From: Podarcis raffonei
Taxonomy: Eukaryota > Chordata > Lepidosauria > Squamata > Lacertidae
Length of the DNA: 64,000 nt
Reading direction: 5' to 3'
Assembly: GCF_027172205.1 (NCBI RefSeq)
Contig: NC_070611.1
Span: forward strand, 59,949,979-60,013,978
Position 1 is the stretch's first letter; the number at the start of each line of letters is the position of its first letter. Below are positions 46,791 through 56,889 of this stretch, piece after piece. The notes below the pieces were generated by a model. It made no database searches. It was not told the DNA's origin and saw only the letters and a list, made by a program, of their open reading frames with translations. The position numbers and the translations under genes were made by a program.

Positions 46791-47744
46791 AAAAAGAAAA
46801 AGCCATGTGGATTGTGTTTTACCTTCCAGTAAGTAAGCATGAAGGCTAGAAACTTGTTTCGGTGGGTTTTTAAAAATTAAAATTAAGGCTGATTTTCAAG
46901 ATGTACTTAGTAGAGCTCTATGCCTGCAAGAGCCTTTTTAGGGACACATGCAAAATGTGACTTATAAAAATGTATAAACTGCTTCCAAATATCTATTGCG
47001 TCTACAGGTTGAACACTACAAATTTTCAATCTGCCTTTCAGGCTGAAATCCTAAATTACCTTTCTTGAATCCCAGCAGGACTTGCTTCTAGATAGCCATG
47101 TTTATTAGAACTGGGATATAAGGATGAAAAAACTACTAACACAAGCAATACACAGCAGACGCATTCAGTAAATTACAGAATTCCACCCAGATATTCCCCA
47201 GCTGAAAACTTGAGTGACAGTGCCGTTGACCAATGGAACACGAATATAGAAACATTTCATCATCAGAACAATCTTTAATTAGCTGATCCTTCCTTGAGAG
47301 CAGGGCAATGTATCCTAGCAACCGCAGAGAACTGCCAGCTTTTGCAAAACAGACTTTCATTAACCACCTCATGGGTGGCAGACAGCAAGAGAAACAATAG
47401 TAAGTGAAGGCAATAGTGGCTCCTGGCTTTTTCTTGGTTTCTGAGTTCTTCTAAGCTCTTCTGACATTCCATCTGTACAATGTAAATAAAGATACTACAG
47501 TGCTAATTCACGCAGCCTGCCAATAAATCTGAGTGTAAAAGGAGGACCACGGATGAACTTCAATGAAAAGAGCAAGGAAGTGGAGAAGCGTATATACACG
47601 ACAAAATTTAAATAATGGTGGCCCGCAGAGATTAGAATCCGGGCAGGAACCAGAGTATTATAGGGCGAAAGACTGGATGACATTTCCACCAGATCAAATG
47701 GACTAGAAACTCTAGAGGCTTAGGGAAAAAAGAACGTTGGGTGG
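46791..47744. other. Unique non-coding DNA
   Basis: No exon or recognised repeat is seen. Confidence 0.35.
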
Positions 47745-47950
47745 CTTTAAAATAGGATTAGACACATTCATAGAGGACAAGACTATCAGTGGCTACTAAC
47801 CCTGAAGGATATGCTCTACTCTCCACAGCCCAAGACAGGATGCTTCTGAATATCACTCGCTGGGAACAGCAGGAGGGGATAGAGTTCTTGTGCTCTGGTC
47901 CTGCTTGCGAGTTTCCCACAGGCATCTGCCACTGGCCTGATCCATCAGGG
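47745..47950 (+). repeat. LINE 3' UTR-derived repeat
   Basis: AGGATTAGACACATTCATAG, AGTGGCTACTAACCCTGAAG, GATGCTTCTGAATATCACTC and CTTGTGCTCTGGTCCTGCTT match a common squamate CR1/L2-type LINE 3' region. Moderate divergence. Confidence 0.6.
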
Positions 47951-50900
47951 CTCCTCTTAATCATACATGGATGAAACTGAAAGAATGCCAGTGGGAACAC
48001 AATTGAGTGTTGGCTAGATCTACTCCAAGACATTCTTAATTTGCAAAACAAGAGTGCATGCACACCAAAAATCTCTTAATAGTGAAGGCGTAACTAATCC
48101 GTGTCAAATGATCCTGTGTGTACATTCTTGCTTAAAGAAGAGCCTTGCACTGGATTAGATTAGTGCAGCACTCTTTGTAAGAATTCCAGCACTAGGTGGT
48201 TTACCAAAATCTGGCTCATGGTCTATCAAGTCTATTGTCTACTCTGTCCACATCCTGATAAGACTTTGCCTTCACTATTCTTACTGTTTCATAGAGTTGG
48301 AAGGGTTTGTGCAGAGCATCCAATCCAACCCATGCTTGATGTAAAGTCCAGATGTCCTTTTTATTGTGCCGTCATAATTATTTGTGCTCCCAGTGATATC
48401 AGGCCAGTTGCGTGATATCCTGCTTTCAATACTCTTAGCAGCTTCAAGGTTTTGGGACAGTCATACTGCTTTGTTCCCGATCAGTGCATGTTCCACAACT
48501 TTTGGCTGAAATCCTATACACACACACACCACAAATGTTCTGGGTTATTTTTTATGTCCTGCTTTTGTTGTGTGGGAATATTGGGGAAGCGTCACAGAAC
48601 AACTAATAAAGTGGAATGATTTGTGGATGGTCCTGTATACTAATGCATTAATGCACTAGTAATGTGCCAGTGTTGCAGGATACACCCACAAAATGAAACA
48701 ACAGCAACAACAAGAAAGAAAACAGTCAGGAGAGGCCCACACATAGAGTGGAAAAGTGTAATTCCAAAGGCTTCTCTGATTGGCTGCATTATTAGCACAC
48801 AGTGATAAACCATGGTTTAGTGCTACATGGATAGACGGTAACAAGCTTGAGGGAAGCATCAGGCTAGCATGCTCTCCCTCCCCTCTCCTCATCCCACATG
48901 GCTAGGAGAAGGACATCTCCCAAGTTTAGTTCTCAGTGGGATCTCAGTTTAGCATTACAGTTGAACTAGGGATCCTTGGTTTTTTAAAAAACAAACATCA
49001 CATCTGTTTTCTAATAAGCCTACCATAGTTGGATTATGAAATCAGCCAGGAAAGGAGAGGGGTAGCATATGAACACCTTGTTGGGCTCATTGAGCCTTGG
49101 CTGCATAATGCTAAAATTTAGCTGCTAAATTACGGTTTAGTGTTATGTGGTGAACCAGGCCACTATCAACAGCAAAGAAAGGAAGACAATCCAGACCCTA
49201 TTAATTAATTGAACTAGACTGCTGGCCCATTACAAGCTGAAAGGCATAGTTCTACATTGTATGCCAAGCATGCGCTAATCACAACAATCCATTCTCATAG
49301 TTGCCGATGAATAACAATTAGGGTCTCCAATATACATCCTGGACTTCAGTTCAAAGAGCCAAAACATTCCAATCAAGCAAAGCGGAGTTTTGCATTCAAT
49401 GAGCTAAACATGCCTGCAAACTACACAGTACAATTCCGTGATCCCTACCTGTCTTTCATGCTCCTCTCAGTTGGTTTTAGGGTGTGCTACCCCTCTTGAT
49501 GACATTGCTATGGCTGCCTCTTCTTTTCAACATGAGAAGCTGTGACTATTTCTTTCTCTTCAAACTTAGCTGCGTGGCGTTGCTCCTTCCAGCTCAGAGT
49601 CTTAGTGTTGCTAATCTCTAATTAGCAGCCCACTAACACAGAAGAGGCCAGGAGCTCGGAAGACTGCCCACCCCCAACCCTGTGGCCCTGTGACCGGTAC
49701 TGTTCCGATCTGGATTAACGTTTGAGGTGATTTGTCCTGGAGGCCTTACTGCATGTGCCTATATTTCTAAATACCCTTGAGCTGCACTGGGTGATGGGGC
49801 ATTAAAAACCAAACCAAATGAGTGACTAAAACCACATACAACAGTTGCACAGCAAAGGGTCCAGCTTTTCCTTCTACTCACTGGTTTCTTCGGTTACTGC
49901 ACCTTGTGGCAACTCTGGTCCAGAGGTTTTTTTTAGCAAAGATACTAAGCAAAATCCAAGATCACAAAACGTGAGCCAGGGAGCGAGGAATGCCTTCCAT
50001 ACACAGCAATATGAAATATTCTTTTCTGCTTTTTTTTTAAAAAGCTCAGGTTAAATAAGTTGAGAGAAATGTAAAACTAGTAACTTGAAAAAATAACAAA
50101 AAGGAAGCACATATTTGATAACGCTGGAGGAGCTTTCCCCCTAGAGTACTGATAATTGGAACTTACTGCTATAGAACTGGAAATGATTAAGACTATAACT
50201 GGGTTAAACCAACTATCAGCAGAGATACTAACAGCTCTTAAGAAAATAATAATAATTAGGTTGGAACAGGCCAAAGGCCTGTCTTAGTCCAGCATTCTGT
50301 TCTCACAGTGGTCTATTGACTAAGACCTGTTCTTACTGAGGTGGTAGCCTCATGTCTGGGCTGTACCACTTCAGATTGGAAGTGGGAACTCTTCCAATTA
50401 TTAAGTTCTCTTACACGTATGTGCCCCCTGAAAACAGAAAAAGGTGTGAGGTAAAAGGGTTTTAGACTATCCATCTCGACATGCTTGTTTTCTATGTAGA
50501 AGGGAGAACCACACAAATTTATGAGCTCCAAGCTGCAGATATAATAGCCCAAATACAGGGTTTGGGTTTTGTTTTTTAAAGTAAACATGAGTTTGCCACT
50601 TCAGTGAAAAAATAGGCAATGGAAGTATATATTATTTTGTTGAGGAACGGACTTACTGATGTGAACTGGGAGTGGCCGAAAGAAAATGTCTTATTAGTGA
50701 CCTTTGCTATACCAGTTGTTTAGGATCGGAATCTTGCTTATTCCTGTTTATTATGTATTGTTCGTATTTCACAAGCCCTCTCCATGAGCAGAAAATATAG
50801 TATGTGGAGAGTTTGTCCTTATTTTTAGTGAAAGCGGAAATTGTGTGTCCAAACAAATTTCCTTCTGCCTTCAGTTTCAGAAATATGTGTTGTGGGGAGG

Positions 50901-51094
50901 GGAAAGGAGGGGAGAATTCAGAGGCAGTAAAAAGCAATAACAAGTAAGCTATCCAAACCTAATAAGGAAATGTTGCTTTTTGGAATAAAAATATAATGCA
51001 TAATTATATTTTGTGTGTCATACGCTGCCTGAAAAGTTGGAATTGTCTTATGCATTAAAGCTTTCTTTAGCCGAATGACACCACTCGTCTATCT
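47951..51094. other. Mostly unique non-coding DNA
   Basis: Weak CR1-like tail pieces occur near 48285-48335 (ATAGAGTTGGAAGGGTTTGT) and a LINE 3' piece near 50270-50310. No exon is recognised on either strand. Confidence 0.35.
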
Positions 51095-51101
51095 GTCCCA
51101 G

Positions 51102-51206
51102 GGATGGAGAACTGGTGGCCCTTCAGATGTTTTTGGACACTGGCCATTCCAACTGGAGCTAATGGGAGTTCAAAGTCCAGCAGCATTTGTCTCTCCATCT
51201 CTGATC
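51102..51206. mobile_element. hAT-type MITE, diverged
   Basis: AGGGATGGAGAACTGGTGGC, CCTTCAGATGTTTTTGGACA and, at the right, TCTCTCCATCTCTGATCT are the diverged arms of the palindromic MITE family. Confidence 0.55.
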
Positions 51207-51221
51207 TAGTCAAATCCTGTC

Positions 51222-51352
51222 CAGCCTTTCCCAAACTGGTGCCTTCCAAACCATGTTGGCCTCCAATTCCCATCAGCTCCAATTAGCTTGGCTAATGCTC
51301 AAGGATGATAGTTGTTGTCCAAAACATGTGGAGAGTGCCAGGCTGGGGAAGA
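51222..51352. mobile_element. hAT-type MITE, diverged
   Basis: GCCTTTCCCAAACTGGTGCC, AATTCCCATCAGCTCCAATT and GTTGTCCAAAACATGTGGAG are a second MITE copy next to the one at 51102. Confidence 0.5.
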
Positions 51353-51610
51353 CTTTTCTACAACAAATCTCTGGGCTCTCCAGCAGAGGTTTCCTCCCAG
51401 CACTTAGCACCGTAAGTCCTTTTAGCTGGAAGCAATTTGCGATCTGAACCTGGGGATTTCTGTATCCAAACAATAGGCACTACCACTGAGCTGTGTATCC
51501 AACGCCACAATCCAATAGCCAATTCAGCCTGCGGGTTTCCAGTTCTTGTGGAGAGCTTTGAATCCATGTGAGGTAGCCATCTAATTTTTCACTGCATTAC
51601 CTGTTTCTCA

Positions 51611-51718
51611 CGTATAGCTCAGTTGGTAGAGTATGAGACAGGGTGAAAGATTCTTGCATTGCAGGGGGTTGGACTAGATGACCCTTGTGGACCCCTCCAG
51701 CTCTACAATTCTATGATT
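51611..51718 (+). mobile_element. tRNA-Lys-derived SINE with CR1-like tail
   Basis: GTATAGCTCAGTTGGTAGAG, ATTCTTGCATTGCAGGGGGT, TGGACTAGATGACCCTTGTG and TCTACAATTCTATGATTC. The tRNA part is shortened, so this is not a tRNA gene. Confidence 0.75.
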
Positions 51719-52034
51719 CATGTAACTTTCCTCTAAGCAGGTTTTGAAAGTGCATATGGGAAGTGGTCAGAAAATGACTAAATGATAAGTTTTTGTCAAA
51801 GCAGGGCGTAAATGCGTTTTCCAGTTCACATAAGAAAATAATTCATGGTACACCTACAGAATGTTCCTATTATTTTATTCTCCTTGAGATTATTCCCTAG
51901 TCTGTCTTTGTTTTGTTTTTTTGAATCAGGTTTATTGTACACTTGATTTAAAATGAGCTCCCATACACTTGTCCCATCCACATGAACGGCATTCACAAAT
52001 TACATATTCCAGACTGAGGATAAGGTTTTATACA

Positions 52035-52110
52035 GGCTTACCAGGGAATAAGCCCTGTTGAAGACAGTAGACTGTACTTCTGAGTAAGCATGCATAAGAT
52101 TGCACTGCAA
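52035..52110. repeat. Short squamate repeat with inner dyad
   Basis: GGGAATAAGCCCTGTTGAAG, ACTTCTGAGTAAGCATGCAT, AAGATTGCACTGC: the same family as 39702-39783. Confidence 0.55.
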
Positions 52111-52429
52111 AGGGCATTCTTGATGGCAGTTGCATTCCTCCCCACAAAAAAACATAGGTTACCAAAATTGGGATACTAACATCTTCGCTAGTGCTTTGGT
52201 TCCCATGCAACTTGGTTTTTTAAATATTTTATTTCAAAGTAAAAGTTATTTTGCTGTTTTGTATGTGGTTGTGCATTAGTGATGGTTACCTATTTGAATT
52301 CAAATAAGCCTCTTAATATCCAATTGTTGTTTTGGGTGGCTATCTTGGAAGTTGAAGATGTTGGTCTTGCATAGTTCCACACTGCACCCTACAGGACACA
52401 AGAGCAAAGTACAAAAACACGTTACTATT

Positions 52430-53830
52430 CGTTTCTCTTATAGAAGCAGGCTGTTCTGTTTCATCCTGGACTTGATTACATGGACTTCTGTGGGAATGTT
52501 GTTGATATACTTAACTTTCTCCTGCTGAAATAGGGTTAAATTAGAGGGGTTTATACGGACTGTGTTGTGTGTGAGGTTTGCTTGATTGTTTGTTTTAATA
52601 TTGAAGAAAGCGGTTTTCTGAACGAGAGACAAAAGGCTTGTGGTCAAAATATTTAATGCCAACGTGCAAATACAAGAGCTATTCTCTGTACTGGGTGGCC
52701 CAACAACCAGCGGGACCAGCCTGTGGGGCTCTGGGAACAGAACCACAGCCCCAACACAGTAGCTAGTACCCCCAGTGGCAGCCTAGGGGGGCTAGAGGAG
52801 GGAGGCATTCGTACACAATCTGCTGGGAGACCCCAGAAGCATAGGAAGCCCCCAGAAGGACTGAACCTGTGAATTAAGCAACAAGGACTGAGAACCGTGT
52901 TTGCTTTACTCAAGAGTAGAAACTCTGTGGAAAACCCAGCTACTACAACAAGAAGAGGTGTGGGGGTTTCCGCTCTTGGAACTGTGAACTGACCTACAAA
53001 GGGATTGTGCCTGCAAGTTCAACAATGATTTTGAAACGCTGTGATGTCTTTTGTTTATGTGCATGCTGTGGTGTTGGGATAGTAAACGCTTTGTTTAAAT
53101 TACTCTGTTCACGGAGAAAGGCTTGGAGGAATCCAAGAAGCTGGGGGTCACTTACAAAGGAACTGTTATTGTGTTTTTAAATGTCTTCTTGTGTTTTTGA
53201 TGTAACTTTCTGCTATCTTTCAAGCACAGTGGAATGCTGGTAGTAACCATGTTGGGCAGTCATGGAAGACTGCCTTTTGCTAAGGAGGGGGTGGTATTAT
53301 AGAAATGGGGGAGGGGAATCCCCCTAAACCCTATAAATTAATAAATGCTAGGATTTTGGGTTCTTTGTGATATGCAGGGAGTCTATAAGCTGCCAAGGGG
53401 ATTCCTGGGTTGCCTTACTCAAACCAGCCTGGCTGGCCAAGGGAAGAGCAGAGCATTAAAACAGAGAGCCATTGAGGACAACTCCTTGTCCCGGGTGTGA
53501 CCGGAGACCGGAGATTTGGAGGGTTGCCAGGGTAACTGCTCTGGGGGAGGGCAAGGGGCCTCTGGGAATAAGAAAGAGGGAGAATGGCTGAGATCCATCT
53601 TGGCAATGAAGGAAAGACTGCCTGCAATGCTCTGGGCCATGCTGTAAGATCTGGACCCCCTCCCTGCAGATGGAAGGTATAATAAGTGAATAAACCCTGT
53701 TTCCCAAAGCACGACAGCCTCCACGTGTCTTCTGTTCTTCGAAGGGCCGCAGAGCCTGTAGGTGTGCCTGTGATGCCATGCGCTCTGGCCACTCCTTGGC
53801 AGGCGTTGGGCTTTTGCAACAATACATTAA
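52430..53830 (+). other. Unclassified, possibly old LTR-element-derived, region
   Basis: Compositionally distinct from its flanks, with an AATAAA at 53689-53694 followed by about 100 bp and a GC-richer block. This layout could be the end of an LTR fossil. No clear termini, target duplication or protein motif is seen, so it may equally be unique sequence. Open frames on the - strand have no recognisable domains. Confidence 0.25.
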
Positions 53831-53966
53831 AACCAGTTAGTGGGGTGGGATGGAGAGGTAATGCCTTAAAAGCACCTGAGTTTGGTGTTCCCAAACCGAG
53901 CTGGGTTCAGGTGTTCTGCGGCATGTCTGTGAAGAACACTTGCAATAACCTGAATTCTGCATTCTG

Positions 53967-54060
53967 GTAGGTAGCCATGTTGGTGTGACACAGTTGAAAT
54001 AAATTTTTAAAAATTAAAAATTGTCCAGTAGCACCTTATTTATTTATTTATTTCGACTGA
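53967..54060 (-). repeat. Repeat ending CAGACTAACACGGCT, copy 4, plus (TTTA)n
   Basis: On the - strand AAGGTGCTACTGGACAATTT is followed by ACACCAACATGGCTACCTAC, a diverged 3' half of the family at 20180-20296. A (TTTA)n run at about 54040-54057 adjoins it. Confidence 0.5.
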
Positions 54061-54269
54061 ATTCTACAGAAGTCAAATTGTAATACAATGTAAAAAAAGG
54101 AGGAATTAAAATGCAATTAAAATCCATTACACATCTAGCCCAGGGCATTACAATTGCTACAACAGGCAAGAGAAAAACAAATCACCAAGTGGTCCAACCA
54201 GACCCTCAGAAATTTCCAACTACGTACTGTATTAAAGACGAGGGACATTGTGAATTGAGGAAGCCAACG

Positions 54270-54440
54270 AACTAGGCTTAAATCCCCCTGCCTCCTGCTC
54301 CACGCTACTTCCTGCCACGGGCTGCCTTCCGGTTGTCGCCTCCCGTCAGTCAGCCTTTCCCGTCGACTTTTCCCTCTCACGCGAGAGGGACTACATTTCC
54401 CAGCATGCTCTCTTGCGACGTGACTGGGGGGGGCGCGCAG
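54270..54440 (+). promoter_or_regulatory. PEX26: PEX26 promoter and probable non-coding exon 1
   Basis: This CpG-enriched, TATA-less stretch precedes the gene. It carries a near-perfect ZNF143/THAP11-type motif, ACTACATTTCCCAGCATGC, at 54390-54408, ETS-like sites (ACTTCCTG near 54308 and CTTCCGG near 54328), a CTCTC-ACGC-GAGAG palindrome at 54374-54387 and a nearby GCGACGTGAC. A good splice donor, CAG|GTAAAG, lies at 54440/54441. Human PEX26 also has a non-coding first exon, so transcription probably starts around 54.3-54.4 kb and the first exon ends at 54440. The exact start site cannot be read from sequence alone. Confidence 0.65.
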
Positions 54441-54761
54441 GTAAAGCGAGGAAGTCGTCTGTTCTGCTGCTCACCGAACAGCAGTTTCGGGGCAGTCGCA
54501 TTTTTTGTTGCTCTTTATGCAGAATGTGTAGGGAGATGATCTTTGCTTCCTAGAAAGAGAGCGGGGTCTGCACTGCGTTTGCTTTTGATAGGATACAGGG
54601 CTTTATAGAAGGCGGACCCGCACACTCAGAATTACAATTGTGCAATTCTGCAGATCTGGACAGTCGGGATCTTCTGGACTCTGAAGAATGGTGCAACCGA
54701 AGACAATTTTCTTTTTTACTTAGCTTTTCCCCTCCTACACACCCCTGCCCCTCTTTTCTAG

Positions 54762-54949
54762 CCGGTGTCTGACTGCAGAGGGGAATAGCCTGCCTCTGAA
54801 GAAGAACTAGTGGGCTAAAAATAATAAACAAAAACCCAAATTGTTGAGTGCTGCATAATATTTTGTCCTGAAGCTGCTGATCGCGCGAGGCAACCAGGCC
54901 TATAGCGCAGCTCAGTCGGAGTGTTTAGTTTTAGAACTAGCACCTAGAG
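54762..54949 (+). other. PEX26: Probable 5' UTR part of PEX26 exon 2
   Basis: A pyrimidine-rich tract followed by TTTTCTAG ends at 54761 and forms a strong acceptor. The 188 bases from there to the ATG contain no upstream ATG. Pairing this acceptor with the donor at 54441 gives a 321-base first intron. This matches the human layout of one non-coding exon before the coding exons. The splice is predicted, not observed. Confidence 0.55.
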
Positions 54950-56842
54950 ATGATGAGGAATGACCTGTCCGTGGCGCTTGCTGGCATCGGCGGGGCAGGG
55001 AGCCTTTTAAGAAGCAGCGAGCCCGTGTCTCTGTCTCCAGTGGCGTCCCAAGCAGCTTCCTTACTGGAAGAGGCTGCAGATCTGCTGGTGATGAACAGGG
55101 ACTTCGCGGCTGCTCTGGACAGGTGCGAGAAAGGCTGCGAGAGCCTCAGGAAGGACCCCGAGAATGAAGATGCTGACAGGTAAGTGCTGAATTGAGGCAG
55201 AGGTCGGGTGAGAACTGGGAAGAGTGGGATTGATCAGTGCCAGATTTAGGTATGTGCTGAGCTACCTGCAGCCCATGAACTAGGGGGTGGGGCTCATCCT
55301 TTTTAAAATAAAAAAACCAGGCAGATTTTATTACCTAGGCCCAGTTGCTTAGTAAAATTAAACACACAATGTTTATGTGTCTATGACTGTGTAAGAGTTA
55401 CACAATTGCGTACTTACTATTTAGTTTTTATTTAGTTTTAGGTTTTATGCTGCTCAGAATCAAATAATAAAGTCAGCCATGAAGCAATACAGTGTTCGGA
55501 TCACTGTCTAGCATTATAGAGTACATTTTGAGAACAAGTGAGGATTATAACATAGCTGTGATTCCCCTATGAATGTTCTGTGTGAATGTCTTTGATAATT
55601 CCATACTTTTGTAAACTTACTAAACTCCTAGCCCGTGGCCTCCAGTTGCTTTAATCCAGTCCTGGAATTGATGTTGTTCTTTTAAAGGGAATTAAATAAC
55701 GATATTTATTCCAGTACCTGTTAGCACAAATGGTAGAAGAATGCAGTTTCTTACAGAAAAATATATTTTACCAAGTTACAGCAGAGGGACGGGAAGGGTA
55801 AAATGGCCACTGGCTGTGCTGGAAGACAGCAACTTCCTGCTCCTCTTCTCCTTGAACTTCTCCTATTACCATCTGGTTATTATAAAACTTTGTAAATAAG
55901 AACTACTGTCTGTGTTTGCTCCCCCCCCCCAATACCTTTGCCTTTTCTGTCATGCCTTTTAGATAGCCCTTGCCCCCAGACTTTCAATCTTGTTGCTGAT
56001 CTTTGTGTGGCACACTGGGAGTCCTTTCCAGCAGCAGAGTGGAGTTAATTTTTAATAATAATAAAAATAAACATTTTGTGCATCTCTTTTCTGAATCAGC
56101 TCTGAAGAACTGAAATGCTCCTTATGCACTGTGGGTATCCAGGCCTTGGCTGAGATGAACCGATGGAGAGAAGTCCTGCCTTGGATTCTTCAGTACTATC
56201 ACGATCCTGAATGTTGGCCTTCCAGAATTCTAGAGCTGTGGTGGGTTCTGCTCTTATAGACACAGAGTTATATTATTGTATTTTGGGGGGTGGTAAGCCT
56301 GTTACTGGACTGTACCAGTTTAGGCTGCGGGTGGGGGCTTGCATAGCTGAATGCACCTTCATGCAGATCAGTTCCCTGCATACAGAAAATTAGATATCTG
56401 GGAGAAAGAGGCATTGCATCCGAGTCTTCTCCCAGACATACATGTTTTCTGTGTGCATGGATTTTTTTTTGTGTATGGAGATGCAGTAAGTCATATGATC
56501 TCTCCTGAAGGAGCGTCTCCACCCCCATCGTTCAACCCGGACACTGAAGTCCAGTGCTGAGGGCCTTCTGGTGTTTCCCTCACTGCAAGAAGCAAAGTTA
56601 CAGGGAACCAGGCAGAGGGCCTTCTCGGTGGTGGTGCCCGCCCTGTGGAACGCTCTCCCATCAGATGTCAAAGAAATAAACAACTATCTGACATTTAGAA
56701 GACACCTGAAGGCAGCCCAGTTTAGGGAAGTTTTTAATGACTGATGTTTTAATGTATTTTTAATCTTTTGTTGGAAGCCTCCCAGAGTGGCTGGGGATAC
56801 CCAGCCAGATGGCTGGGGTATAAATAACAACAACAAATTATT

Positions 56843-56889
<47 letters not shown>

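Noticed and set aside
51611-51718. A tRNA gene
   Set aside because: The tRNA-like head is shortened and followed by a CR1-like tail; the same composite occurs at two other places, so it is a SINE. The copy at 61612-61747 was rejected as a tRNA gene for the same reason.
53415-53894. A 159-codon frame on the - strand
   Set aside because: No recognisable domain, and competing frames of similar length lie in the same interval.
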